A DNA stretch of 64,000 nucleotides, taken from the NCBI GenBank assembly GCA_008692225.1, contig VICG01000014.1:1593501-1657500 (forward strand), given 5' to 3'. The position numbers were made by a program, and so were the translations under genes. Below, one piece after another: positions 1-12,266 of the stretch (the stretch's first letter is position 1; each line of letters begins with the position of its first letter). The DNA comes from Monilinia fructicola (Eukaryota > Ascomycota > Leotiomycetes > Helotiales > Sclerotiniaceae). The notes below the pieces were generated by a model. That model was not told the origin of the DNA, did not search any database, and was given only the letters and a program-made list of their open reading frames with translations.

Positions 1-3000
1 TCCGAATAATGATGTAGAAGGAGTGGTGGCAACTGGCGCAAATATGTTTGTAGTTGCGGGCTTTGCAGTTTGTTCCGGTCCTTTGGACTTTGCGGATTCA
101 GTAGGCTTGACGAGGAAAGATGGAGCCTTGCCCTTTGCAAGCTCAGCCAATTCTTTAAGCTCCGCGGCTCTTTTCTTCTTGTAGTTAGCTTCCCACTCAG
201 CTTCGTCATCATCCTCGGAATCAAAATCCTCATCCTTAGCCTTCTGCATCAATTTCTTTTCATTTTCTTCTGCACTATCGGCGGCCTGTTTACCAAATTG
301 GGCCATAAAATTAGCGGGTCCACTTCCGAAGGATGGTGGCTTGATGCCGCCAGTAGGAGCACCGGCAAAGGTTGGTGGCTTAATACCACCAGTAGGAGCA
401 CCAGTGAATGAAGGTGGCTTAGCTGGGGAGGTGGTGGGTGTAGTGGAGGTAGGTGAGAATTTTAAAGACTGGGGGTTTTTTTGGCGTTGTAGAGGTTGCG
501 GTGGTATTAGGCTTGATGGGAGAAGCACCTGGCAATGTTCCGAATGGATTGGAGAGAGGTTTCTCTGTTGAGGCCGACGAAGCTTCCTTAGCAGCCCCAG
601 GTAATGCCCGAGTCTTTCTATCTGGACTGGCCGATCTTGATGGTTTCTCTGGACTATCCAAAATATTCTTGAACATATTAGAAGTGCTTGAACTAGAGCC
701 ATTGACTGTTCTCTTGTTGCTGTTTTTGCTATCTTCAATTCCTTCAGGGTCGAGTTGAGTCAAATAAACATCAGGCTTTCTCTTCCTGCTGCTGCCACCA
801 CTTACGACTTCTTCGTCGTGACCCGATTGCCCAGGCTTTCTTTTTTTATTGCCACCATCGTCTTCGTCGCCTATTTCTATTTGAGGATCACTCCTTCTCT
901 TCTTATTCGAATTTGATTCTGGGGCTGCACTTCTGGAGGATGATTTGCTTGGACTGGTAGAACGACGAGACTGGGATTTTGATGCTTTGAATACCGAGTT
1001 GCCATTGAGCTGAGACTCAGACTCATTTGTCGCACGTGAGCGTTTTTCTGGGCTCTGAACACGATTTGAGCGCGATCTGTCTGATCGACTTCGCTTCTGA
1101 GGACTCATGTTTTTTGGTTCTCATCATTCTCGAATTCTGTTTCTGCCCTGCCTCGCTTGTTGGAGATATAATCAATCTTGTACTCTGCAAGAATTGATTT
1201 CTTTTTAGCTTCCATCCATGCCAATCCCTTGGAAGGATCTGCGCCAGGTGGTAAATGATGGAAGTAAGCTGCAATAGCTCTCTGCACAGATGTGATGCGA
1301 AAAAGTGCGTAGAATTCATTTTTTCTCTTTGGATCTATGCTCTGAGGCATATTTGCATCCATCTCCGTGACTGTGGGCTCAGAAATTCGGAACTCTAAGT
1401 TGGTAGATCTACCAGAGGTAGTTGCTCTCGTGACAGGACCTGGTGATTGTACACTGAGAGCCAGTGAATCAGAACTGGTGCCGTTACTTGTTGTCCCGTT
1501 TAAGGCTTGGGCATCTTGGGTTAAAGAAGAGAAACCAACAAGCGCGTTGCTTGAAGAAGGCTGTGCTGCATCTGCAGGTGTATCGATTGGTTTGAAAGAA
1601 GGGGCCTTATTGTAATCAGTCACCTCAGTATTTCCGCGGGTTTTGAACGGAGATCCAGTTTGATTGTTAGATGGAGAAGAGAACTTCGACGGGTCAGCTT
1701 CATTTACAGGGTTAATTATGGAATTGTGAAGGAAACCTACAGATTGCCCTGGAGGATTTGCCTTGCCAAAGTTTTCGAATAGAGCACCTGGTGTCTTGGC
1801 TGGTGTCTTTTCCGTGTTGTTCTCCGTGGCGCTTGAATTGAAGACTTGTTGGCCAACAGACTTGTTTGCGTTGAACAAGTCTAGAGTTTGCTTATCCTTT
1901 GGCTCTTCGGCAGACTTTGACCCAAAGAGATTATTGCTTTGGCCATTGTTCTGATTATTAAGGTTGAAGAGGTCTGGAGTTGACTCTGCAGGTTTGCTGA
2001 AATTGAAAGGTGCTGCAGGTGCTGCAGAGGTTTGGGCAAATATATTTGCAGTGCTCGAAGACGGAATTGGCTTAGAACCACCAAAAAGTGAAGTGCTTGA
2101 AGCAGATGAAGTTGAATCAGCAGGTTTACTACCAAAGAGTGAAGTGCTTGAGGCAGTTGAAGTCGCATCGGCAGGTTTACCACCAAAGAGTGAAGTACTT
2201 GAAGTAGTTGAATTCGAATCAGTAGGTTTACCGCCGAATAGTGGGGTGCTTGAAGCAGTTGAAGTCGAATCAGCAGGTTTTACTACCGAAGAGAGGGGTG
2301 CTTGAGGCAGTTGAAGTCGAATCAGTAGGTTTACCGCCAAATAGTGGGGTGCTTGAAGCAGTTGAAGTCGAATCAGCAGGTTACTACCGAAGAGAGGGGT
2401 GCTTGAGGCAGGTGCAGGTGGGAACGATGAATTTACACTGCCGAAAATATTCGTAGTGCTTGGTGCAGATGTAGCGGGGAATGAAGAAGCAGCATTTCCA
2501 AACAAATTCGAGGTGCTTGAGGCCGAGGTAGTAGCAGGGAATGATGGGGCGAAAGCATTCGAGGAGGATGGAGCAGATGTAACAGCAGTGGTACTACCGA
2601 ACATATTATGAGAGCTTGGAGTTCCAATATTGGTAGAATTGGGAACAGAAAAGCTAGTATTGGCTTGACTTCCAAAGGAACCAAAAGAATTATTGGTATT
2701 ATTCTGTCCGAATAGATTATTGGCGTTATTCTGTCCGAAACTGGTAGTCGAATTGTCCTGTACGTTGTCCATGTTAGTACGAGCTGCAGCAAATAATGAA
2801 TGATCACCGAAGATAGAGCCATTTGGCCTTGTCATATGGCCTCCATAGTATCTACAGTCCCATTGTCTTTGATTTTGGAAAATTTGGGGGGATTGAGCTG
2901 GCGCTTGCCCAGCATCAGATTGATATTCGACTTCATAACTTCCAAACATTGTTCCTGTATTTTGGTTTGGATAAAAGTGCTGTTGATCCTCAGTGGTTGG

Positions 3001-3918
3001 ATTTTGAAATTGGTAATTTTCGAATCGATTGTTGTTGAATTGATTGTTGTTGAATTGATTGTTTTCGAATTTATTAGTAGAAAAGATTGTGGGAGAAGAG
3101 AAATTGGAACTATAAGGAACAGAAGAGTCGAAATTAAAATTACTTGCTTTTTGATTTTCCGTGGTGAGAGAATTTTGAGCTTGCGAAGATGAGTTTGTGC
3201 CAAAATTTATAGAACTTTTCTCTTGACCAGAATTTGTCCCGCCAAAGGTGAAAGGTTGAGTTATATTGTTCACTGGCGCTTGTGATGAAGAACCAAAGGT
3301 GAATGGGGAATTACTACTGTTGGTCACCGCCTGTGTTGCAGGTGTAGAACTTGAAAAGTTGAAATCAAAACTGTGGCTCTTTCCTGTTTGATTCTGCGAC
3401 ATTGATGACCCAAATTGCAATCCACCCCCATTTGACTGCGTCGCGTTTGTCGTACCGAACAGACTTTGTGGTTGTGTACTATTGGAGGAACCAAAAAAGT
3501 ATTTGATGGTTGATTATGATGGTATGGAGAATGGGAGGCAAACAAGGCTTCCTCATTTTCACCAGCAGCTCTGAAACCCTTTCCACGTCTTGCAGCTTCT
3601 TCGCCTGTTGTATCTGCGCGGGGGTCTTCTTCGGTGGCTGCAGCCGATTGTGCGAATGGATTGGGTATTGAGCTGCCAAATGAAGGACTGAAAGTTGGTG
3701 TTGCCGGTGTTCCAGATGGCGCTGCGAAGTCGAATGAAGTAGGAGCAGATATACTTCCACCGAAAAGACCAACACCTCCTCCAGCAGCAGCAGCATTATT
3801 ATTATTACTTTGCACAGGCGCGAAACCACCTTTCTGGGTGTTTAATCTGCCTTTAGGTTTGGCTTTGATAGTCCCGCGCTGCCATCTGAGCGGCATTTGC
3901 TCGAGCTGGGGAATCCAT
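1..3918 (-). CDS. FG-repeat nucleoporin, Nup2/Nup50 type, partial at left edge, with frame breaks
   Basis: Nuclear-basket nucleoporin that would bind importins/Ran at the pore. Seen: a short basic N-terminus (KPKGRL), many LFG/FG motifs in Asn/Ser/Thr-rich linkers, a 17-residue FG repeat block (2113-2410), a short folded-looking segment (FYALFRITSVQRAIAAYFHHLP), an Arg/Ser-rich nuclear segment (MSPQKRSRSDRSRS) and, near the left edge, an acidic stretch (EDFDSEDDDEAEWE) followed by a Lys/Glu helix typical of fungal Nup2. The C-terminal Ran-binding domain expected in this family would lie outside the window. The frame is broken at T7 476-482 (one base too many), T6 1110-1115 and A6 3493-3498 (one too few) and shifted in compensated fashion between 2278 and 2382. 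The start is uncertain: ATG 3918 needs one base fewer in CCC 3873-3875, ATG 3896 is in frame without it. Family assignment is good; exact start is weak. Confidence 0.72.
2113..2410 (-). repeat. 51-nt coding minisatellite encoding 17-residue FG units
   Basis: About six tandem copies of a 51-nt unit inside the nucleoporin gene, each giving a KPxDSxSTASSTxLFGG-like peptide on the minus strand. The pairs starting near 2209/2260 and 2311/2362 are almost identical, so a two-unit (102-nt) block was duplicated. In the usual copies the unit carries GGTTTAC; the copy at 2278-2281 has four T and the copy at 2381-2382 has two T. The 33 or so codons between them are therefore read in another frame and lose their FG motifs. 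Confidence 0.9.
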
Positions 3919-6900
3919 CTTGATGGATAGGCTTGTATTTCAAAAGACGCGGTGTTGTAGTTGATAGGACGGGAGATCAATAATTACAATGATTGTCGCG
4001 TCCTCTCTGATGAGATCGATAGGTCTTGATCACTAGAGATACAAGAAATATGGAAAGGGTGGTCAAAATAATGCGCAAACTCAAAATGAGGAGGTCGATA
4101 TGAAAATGGTCATCGAGGAATGTCGCATACGAATGGATGGATGGATGGATGGATTGGATGGATGGATGGGGTGAACTGAGTCAACTGCAAAGACTTGAGG
4201 TAATTTGTCTAAGCTTTTGACATTACTCAGATGTGTTATTGAGCAAAACCAGTTTATTTTTGCAGCTTGGTCGTGATAGTTGGTCGGTAGAGTTGTAATA
4301 GAAGCTGGAGAGAAGAGACTTGAGCTATAAAGAAAGTGATGTCGAAAGTAAATAAAATATAATGAAGTTAGTACGACGGCGCGAAACTTGTGCGCGAGAG
4401 AGAATTTTGGTAAATCCTGAGGCATCAACGTCAACGCACAGTCAATAACATTAGGTAATCAGCCCATTGTACTTCTACAGAGTAGTACAAGTAATAAGAT
4501 TACATACTAGGTCCACGGGTAGGTATGTCGACAATAATACAGTTCGATGTCGGACGTGGAACAGTTTGTTCAGTCGGCCGCATGATACCTGAGTAGGTGA
4601 ATTGTGACACATGCCGATATGGTCTCCATATCGCATCGGTCGGAATACTCAGTACATACGCTTTTTCCTCTCACGGGCCATTCCTCATATGCATCTTGTT
4701 CCCTCCCATTTCTTCACAGGTGATTATACGCCCACTTATTCTATCCATTCCAGTCACGACTGTTCACTTGCATTACTAGAAGTGTTTAGAAATCCAAAAG
4801 GGAGTTCCGACTTTCAAGCTACTTGTCCCCTTCTGTGAACCAGTGTTCAATGGTTGAAGTCTACTGCATAAAATGCGACTCTGATGAGGATGTACCAACA
4901 ACAGCTTCAATAGGCGTCAAGAAACTTATAATGAGGCATTAACCAGCCATTATAAGTCGTGGAAGGTCGGAACTCAGGGTCAGACCTAATCAAAGTTGGT
5001 AGTGTGTTAGAAGTTATACTGGAATTTCTGCTTACCTACTGTTACAGGTACTCGCTACGAAATAAATCAGCTTGTCTGACCATTCCCTTGAAACCTCCTG
5101 ACTTATTAACCTTCCTGCTTTTGCTGCCGTTAAAATCTCACAGCACCTGTCTCATCATTCATCTCAATGTACTTGGCTATATTTTGAGTTATGTAAAAAG
5201 AGTTTTACTCCGTGGTTTTGAAGCTGGCTTGAAATTTGCATGACTGATGTGTGTCTTGTATTTATTCACCTTTTATTTCCAAGGACTTGATTTAGTAATA
5301 GTCCATATGTATTGAGAAATAGAATGATATTCGCATCGTCACCTCAAATCATGTGCCAGGGGTGAGTCAAGCTCTGAATGATCAAAACTGATACCTCAAC
5401 CCCTAGTTTTCTTCCTTCGTATTCACTGAAAATCTACTGGGCTAATAACCATTGTCAAGCATAAATGAATCTTGCTCACTGCAGTCTGAAGTTCAAAGAA
5501 ACTGAGTCCAAAAGATTGCTGGAAAGGTCCAAAGTTGACTTGTGCTGGCAGACAAATCGAAGCACCGTAACATCTAACAGAATTGTCTCTTAGGGTCTAG
5601 TTTTTATTCATTGGATCAAGTATCAGCTGCTAATGTTCCAACAGTTTGGCTTTCAGTCTTTGGGCGTTCTTGTTTGTCGTTGTTTTATGCTCATTGTCAA
5701 CAATCCAACAACTTTTCATAGGCATACAATATTCCCTAGATTTTCGGTGCCTAGGTATCTTAGTTTATCAAAATAAGTAGTGGTATCCAAGAAAATTGTT
5801 GTCTTTTCTAGAAACCAAAACCTCGCTGCTGGAGAGAATGGTAGAAACGATGAGATAAAAAAGTACCAGTTAGACTCGCCCATATCCTATAGAAACGACC
5901 TTTGTGGTTCACATACGACTGCCATACTGCTACTTGCCGGTTTCTAAAGCCTCCGCCATCAAGAACGCATTAGCTTCCATGTATAGAGGACCGTTCATAG
6001 TGTTTTATATAAGAATTCAAGAACTTTATATGTATTTCAAACTCGTCATCTCAATCGTCTATGACCTATCTACAAAGTCATCAATACATGTAATTTGATT
6101 AGGTACGTTCGGGATATGATGATAGAAATTACAAAGTGTTCTCGCCACATGGCATAGGCAATGAGTAGAAATCACCATTGGGCATGCAAAGCAGCTGCTC
6201 TTCTCCTCTCCGAAGCCTTCACGCAAACAGAGCTAAAGTCTTCGGAGATCTCAACATGGGTTACATCAGGAAATCACTCCATAAAATCATCTCTCAAAAC
6301 CATTACTTTGTCTTACCACTCAGAACATGGGTTAGAATTCAATATGGTTGCTTTTGGTTCTTGGCGAAAATCTCGCAGTACACGTTCCACATTCAATTTT
6401 CTCTTGAGCAAAAGTCCTTGTAGCATTGATTCTACTCGGAACCACCGCAAGACGTACGGGAAAGAATACTATGAAAATCTGGGTATACGATATATACTCG
6501 ACGGTACTTTCAGTTCCTTACGTTCGGTTCTTATAATCTTGCTCTGCTGAAAGGGCGATGATGGGCTACCGGCTCGGCTGCAGCAAAAGGAGAAAGGAGC
6601 TTGTCCATGGTGGAACTAATTGGTAGAAATGCTTCTTTTGTGACGTTTTTTGATTAGATTTAATCTCGAATAGATGAGGATTTCTATGAGCTAGTAGCTG
6701 TTCAATTACTTTACTCCTTTCCACTGCAAGTTGATTGTGCCATTCTTCATATAGTTGATAGCAAACTTTGATGTTGGACCGGAAGGTAAAGAGTGCTGTG
6801 GAGTGAGGATACTAAACTTAAATATTTCAAGGGCATCCAAAACATGCCGCGAGCGGCAATATCAGCCGAGATATCTGCCGACCTGGATACAGTAAGCTTA

Positions 6901-8900
6901 AGGGCTATAACTAGACCAACCGAAAAGTTTGGTTTGATTTTTATCGTCAAGGGAATAAAACTATCTCCATGAAAATGGTTACATTGGTTTTGAAGGACGT
7001 GGCCAAATAGAATGAAAAGCTCTTTAAGATACATAGTTCACTTCTGTCTTGCTTCTAATACACAGACATTTTCACGTTAGAGTGCATATCCTGTTCCACC
7101 CTACCATCAGCACCATTTTGCAAAGGTGAACAGGTGGAGTCAAGCTCCTTCTCAAACTTGCGAAGTATGAATTCGTCATGATCGAATGATTTTCAACCTT
7201 TCCCTTACAAAAATACACAGGAGCGTTGATGACTCTTTAGCTACACGTCCTTAGTTTCTCTTTGCATTTCTGATAGGAGAGGTGAAGTGCTTGCCATCTA
7301 TAACATATGTATAAACAGGGAATTACAATTCTGCATTATCAAGCACTTTTGTGTAATTGATAACATGGAATTCTATCGACAGCATCACTGACATCAAACT
7401 CAATCAGCGGATATCAACGCGGATAACATTAGGTACTATGACGGCAGAAATCTACATGATTTTAATGACAAGATCTTATACTGCATACCTCGACGCTCAC
7501 ATGCCAAAAAGTTTCAACTTATGCGGATCACGTCACAGTATGATCAAAATATCCCCGTCAGTGCTATATCCGGTTGTTCTAGCATACTCAAGAGCTTTCT
7601 TGGTCGAGATTCAATCAGGATACTCTTGAGTTTTGCACAATATGGTGGTTGGAAGAAACCTTGGTCCAAAGTCCAAAAGAAGAGAGTCGAACATTGGTGA
7701 GTGTGGGGGTTTGGCTGGGATCGGAAGCTCATGAGGATTCTGGGTCATTGGCCTGTTTGAATGTAAACATGATTCGTTCCAAGCCAAGCAGATAGGTTAC
7801 TTGGCTGATCAAATCCTAGTCCAGGGAAACTTATCGTGGGAGATGGAGGAAAAGTAATGAACGAGCAGCTTTGGAAAGAGAAACTTTAGCTGCGGAGAAC
7901 TCGAAATTTAGGGTCTGGTGATATTCTTGGGGCTTTGTTATTTCGATCATCCAGGATAGCGTACTCGGGAGATGCTTAATCATCTGTGTAACTGGCCGAT
8001 TTATTTTCCTTGATGTATTGTTCGTATGAAGTTCTTGTGTAACCAGAGATAGCCTGCAATAAAGTATTGTACAACCTTTTGATCATCAGGTTTTGCCAAG
8101 ACGATCGTACTCGTGTCGCCTGATGAAACTAGGCGTATAATGAACTTATTATTTATGACAGGAGAGTCAAGTCAATCGGTGGGTTTATTGGAAGATACCA
8201 GGAACAAAGTAGAGATCGACAATGCCTTCAAAATGCACTCGTGAGAGTTCAAGGGGAGAGAAAGACTAAAATTCCGAACCAGAGTAGTCAAGATGTACAT
8301 GACCTAGAACAGCAAGATTCAAGTTTCATATTGAAGAGTCTATTAGACGCGTTTTCAAAAGGTTTTTGGTAAATTAGATACATCCATCTGTATGAATTCA
8401 AGAAAGATTTTAACTTTCCAATTTCGAAACTATTTCAGCCCACAACCTACAAGAAACTCCCGAGTCTAATTGAATCATATAACACAACTATCTGACCTGT
8501 ATGAGATGAATCTAGTCTCCAAGTAAACAAACGGATATCGCTCGTACGAACTACTATTGATGTCTTTCGATTCCGTATACCCATTAGAACTCCTGATCCA
8601 ACGCCTAGATGTGGCTTTGATCTATCTATACCTACCTGAATATGCCTCCACACATACCATTCAATATCTCAAACAATACACCCTAAATAGAAAATAGAAC
8701 GCAAACGATCATCATCATACTCAATAATAACCAATACCCAGTCGTTACATGAAATACGAAATCAGGATTCAACAAAAGGTTATTTTAGGCTTTTGAGAAG
8801 CGGAAAGCCTAACAAGACAAGCCTAATAAATGCGCCGAGCTCCGCTATCCATGATCCACCACCACTAGATATTACTACTACAGTACTACTGGAACTAAAA
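3919..8900. other. Gene-poor spacer
   Basis: No protein gene could be supported on either strand. Open frames here (for example 5904-6098, 6161-6550, 7357-7629) are short, lack recognisable domains and do not join through plausible introns. The only clear structure is a GGAT tetranucleotide tract at about 4133-4170. Long UTRs or non-coding transcripts could be present but nothing in the sequence shows them. Confidence 0.6.
4133..4170. repeat. (GGAT)n microsatellite
   Basis: Near-perfect GGAT tetranucleotide tract with one GGATT slip, just upstream of the nucleoporin gene. A related CATC/CGTC tract occurs at 9824-9854 and an interrupted CATCCAGC tract near 40190-40210. Confidence 0.9.
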
Positions 8901-11900
8901 TTTACTATACCTACCTGTTAACCTGTTAACCTATTGACCTGTTGACCTGTTGTAGTCATCGCGTTGCATCCTCCCGCTACCAAAAAAAAGTCCGTCCGTA
9001 ATCGTGACGCACGATTGGGGAGATAGTTGAATGATCGGCTTTCAATATAGAGTATTTCTCTGTTACTACCTACCTACCTACCACATATCGAGAATCGGAT
9101 ATCTCCAATTCGATTAAGCCAATATATCCAACCGTCCCGTCTTTTCAATTAACAAACAACCTTATAGAAAACGGGAACTGGGGCTCTAAAGTATGAGTTA
9201 AGATCTAATAGAGCTTCTTCTTGGCCCACCCGTCACCCCTCACCCTTATCCCTCACTACCGTATATCGACTACACCTGCCCATATACTCAACTTACTTTT
9301 CTACCTTGTGTTATCCACGTATAACACGCGCCAATTAATGATTAGAATAAAGTAATTAATAAAACTATTATGTTTTAGGCACATTACTGAGATGTAGTAT
9401 GTACTGTACTCCCTCCTAGACAGCTAAACGAACCGAACCAAAAAGCTTAATTCGCCTGGATTAACCTAGCAAGTTGGTGCCTCAACATGGTGAAGTCAAC
9501 CTTATGACCACGGAGCAGAAGAGTAACCAGGTAGCAACCAAGGAATATCGTATATAAAAATACTCAATACGAAAGAAACGTTCATCCAGACATCCTTTCC
9601 CATCCCGTTCCATCTCGTCTCACCCCCATGGCCCATGGTGGCCATGCCATCTAGGCTCACAAACCCGCGTAACCATCCAATATCACGTATACTGATACTG
9701 TACTATGAGAGCCAAGTAAATCTCACAATACCAACAACATCTAGTTCAACAGTTCGATGTTAGAATAATATGTTTGCTTGTTGGTTGATTTGTTTGTTTT
9801 CCAGCTATTTAAACATACATATACATCCATCCGTCCATCCGTCCATCCATCCATCGATCTGCATCCATCTGCATGATCGCAGATCCAAATCTAAATCTGT
9901 ACCAGCCAGCAACCGAACCGACACAAACAACACACACGGCCGGCTGATACTAACGTCCAACTCCAGCCTCAGCTTCAGCCACCCAACCGACTATAACCGT
10001 ACGCGCCCTGTAATCATAATCATAATGACAATCGCAATGTCAAGGCCCTTCGTTTGAAATTCTGCTCTACGTTTAGCCTCTAAATCATATCATCGAGGTA
10101 TCCATCGTATTAGCGCTTATCCCCTCACACCTAACCCGCCAATCCAAATCCAAGTCCAAATCTACTTCAAACCTTCACATATAACGAAAAATAATAACAA
10201 TAATGATGACGAGGACATTGAATCTTTCAAATCACCCTGTAAATCTGATCTTAATAGTCCAAAAAACCCCGATATATAACCAAGAACCTACAGCCCTGTC
10301 CAAACCTCCAACCCCCAAATTCTCCGTTAATCCACCCCCCCCCCCCCCAACCTCAGAGATGAAAATCCATATATATACTCAGTACCCGCCAACATTTCCC
10401 CTCTCCACATACAGCCGCATATACATTTACGACGCGACACCACGCCACACCGGACCACAAGCCTCACCCAAGGCTATCGAAGCCTGAATTCCAGATCAAG
10501 TTGAAGCCGGAGCCGGAGCTGGAGCTGGACCCCGAGCCTGAATCCAAGAGAGCCTGCATCTTCAGATGGGCATGTTTAGGTCAGGCTTAGACATCCACAT
10601 GACATATCAAGCGGGACGAAGCCCCAAGCAACAGCGTGAAATCCTGCCGCGACACTGACGAAAGGAAACGGAATCATGAGAAACAAAGCATCCGACACCC
10701 GTGAGAATTATAGAATCCTTTGATATACCCCCCCCCCCTGCTCATCCAAGCCCTGGCATCCACCCAATGGCAATCGCCCACCGCACTTGCATATACTCGT
10801 GCATGAAAAATAAATCACATGAGCTTCAGAATATGCAGGGCCATGCATGCCTGCAGAATGCTGTGACGAACGTGAGTGGAAGAAGACGTGGAGGGTAATT
10901 TGATAACAGAATTTGAATTTCTCCCAACCATCAAAGCTACTTCTCGACCCATTTTTCCTCTCCGACCTGCCTTCCCGCTTGGTATTATAATCCACATTAA
11001 CCATATTCCATAAATCCATGACATCTAATAAGAACTTGTAAAGCCAGTTTACCTGTTTTTATGTAACCCTTCCAATCCCATCTCCAATATCCAGTATTGA
11101 ATCGTCCATCGCGGAATTGAGTTGCGAGTAGAATATGCGATTCTAACGCATGCTCGGCATATGCTTTCTATAGGGGAGAAAAAAAAATCGCATATTGACT
11201 AAAACCAAGCAGAGCGACCAAGGGAAAGTAAAAAAACGCTCGGAAACAGATGAGATGAGTAGGCGCAGCCTTCACGTCCAAATTCTCCTCCTCCAACCTA
11301 TTAGAACAACGTTGCTGCCCGAGCTTGGAGTCTCGCTCCGAGGTATAGAGAAAACAAAAGAAACTATGTGACAAACCAAGCGCGGGATGGATCGCAGATC
11401 CAAACACGCGACGATGACCCAAGAAGATTTCCCCAAAACAAAAACCCAAAATGGCGCTCTCTCCCAACACCAGGTATATCCCCCCTTTCCCAATGCAAAT
11501 AAATCAGTGTAACAAAAGAAAGTAAAGATCGCAGGCAACAAAGTGCCTAGACAGAATCGCCGTGCCCAAGCTACCAAATACTCAACGCTATGCTGTGTTA
11601 AACCCGCTATGCAATGCTGAAGACTTCAATGCTGGTTCACGGTAGATGTTCCTCCTATATGTAATAAAAGAGACTTTGATATCTGAATGTGTATCTTTGA
11701 TGCCTTCGATAACTTCGTGGAGATCATCATATCGCGTCATGTCGTTGTTCGATCGTAATGGTTGTAATGGAATAAAAAGTAGTAGTAGGTAATAGTAGAA
11801 GTAGAGATTGCCGCATGCGATCCGGGTCATGGCGCAGAGGCGGAGGTCATGGGATGGTGGCCCGTGAAAAGGAGTGTAAGTTCGGATGGCGGGGTGGAAG

Positions 11901-11987
11901 TAGTTCTGCGGCGGAATGAGAAGAGATATTTGACCCAATGATCAAACTCGAAGCGTACGAGAGGTCGCGATTGCCATGAGCAGCCAG
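8901..11987. other. Gene-poor spacer with C-tracts and ATCC repeats
   Basis: No gene supported. Contains an ATCC/GTCC tetranucleotide tract (9824-9854), a run of 14 C (10335-10348) and a run of 11 C (10728-10738). Pyrimidine-rich stretches dominate one strand. Open frames on both strands are low-complexity readings of these tracts. Confidence 0.6.
10335..10348. repeat. C14 homopolymer
   Basis: Uninterrupted run of 14 C. A run of 11 C follows at 10728-10738 and a run of 13 G at 63216-63228. These are likely sites of length variation and of read error. Confidence 0.95.
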
Positions 11988-12266
11988 TTACCGAAGACAG
12001 TATGTTTCACCTGCGGTATTGTCTAGATGAGTGGGTATACGAGCTGTGACTAGCTGTGTGATAGCCTGAGTCGGAGTAGTCTTCACGCGCGGATTGATCT
12101 TGGTAAGTTTGGTGTGTGTTGAGTGTTTTTCGCAAGCGTATCCGACCAATACCGTTCTCTCTTGAATTCCATGGCCTTGTGTACCATATGCAGCGCACAT
12201 ATCAACGCTGTGCTGGTAGTAGAGGCAGCGGCAGACAGAGTATCTTTCGACCACGAGATAGCACAT
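11988..12266 (-). CDS. Small conserved Cys-containing fungal protein, unknown function
   Basis: A 92-residue reading frame from ATG 12266, chosen because the ATG has a good context (AAAATG) and starts the stretch MCYLVVERYSVC. I recognise this pattern (VVERYxVCxCLYY, then HxVDxC, AxGxxGH, a short strand VLVGYAC and KHS) from small ascomycete proteins of unknown function. Cys occurs at about residues 2, 12, 14, 23 and 46, with His at 19, 30 and 49, which could form a metal site. No signal peptide or membrane segment. The open frame continues upstream to 12659 but that part looks like 5' leader. The Thr/Lys-rich tail after the CEKHS motif is not conserved-looking and may hide an intron. Function is not known to me; the recall of homologues is from memory. 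Confidence 0.6.
   Translation of the reverse strand: MCYLVVERYSVCRCLYYQHSVDMCAAYGTQGHGIQERTVLVGYACEKHSTHTKLTKINPRVKTTPTQAITQLVTARIPTHLDNTAGETYCLR

Noticed and set aside
1964..2611. Plus-strand frames across the FG repeats
   Set aside because: They are readings of the repeat on the opposite strand (EVLEAVEVESAG units) and shift with the repeat.
6161..6550. 129-codon plus-strand ORF
   Set aside because: No family, no signal peptide, unbiased codons, overlapped by a second open frame; probably chance.
10203..10487. 94-codon ORF around the C14 tract
   Set aside because: Poly-Pro core is the homopolymer; the remainder is low complexity.
11168..11577. Two overlapping minus-strand ORFs of about 100 codons
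   Set aside because: Different frames of the same stretch with no domains; hydrophobic look comes from T-rich composition.
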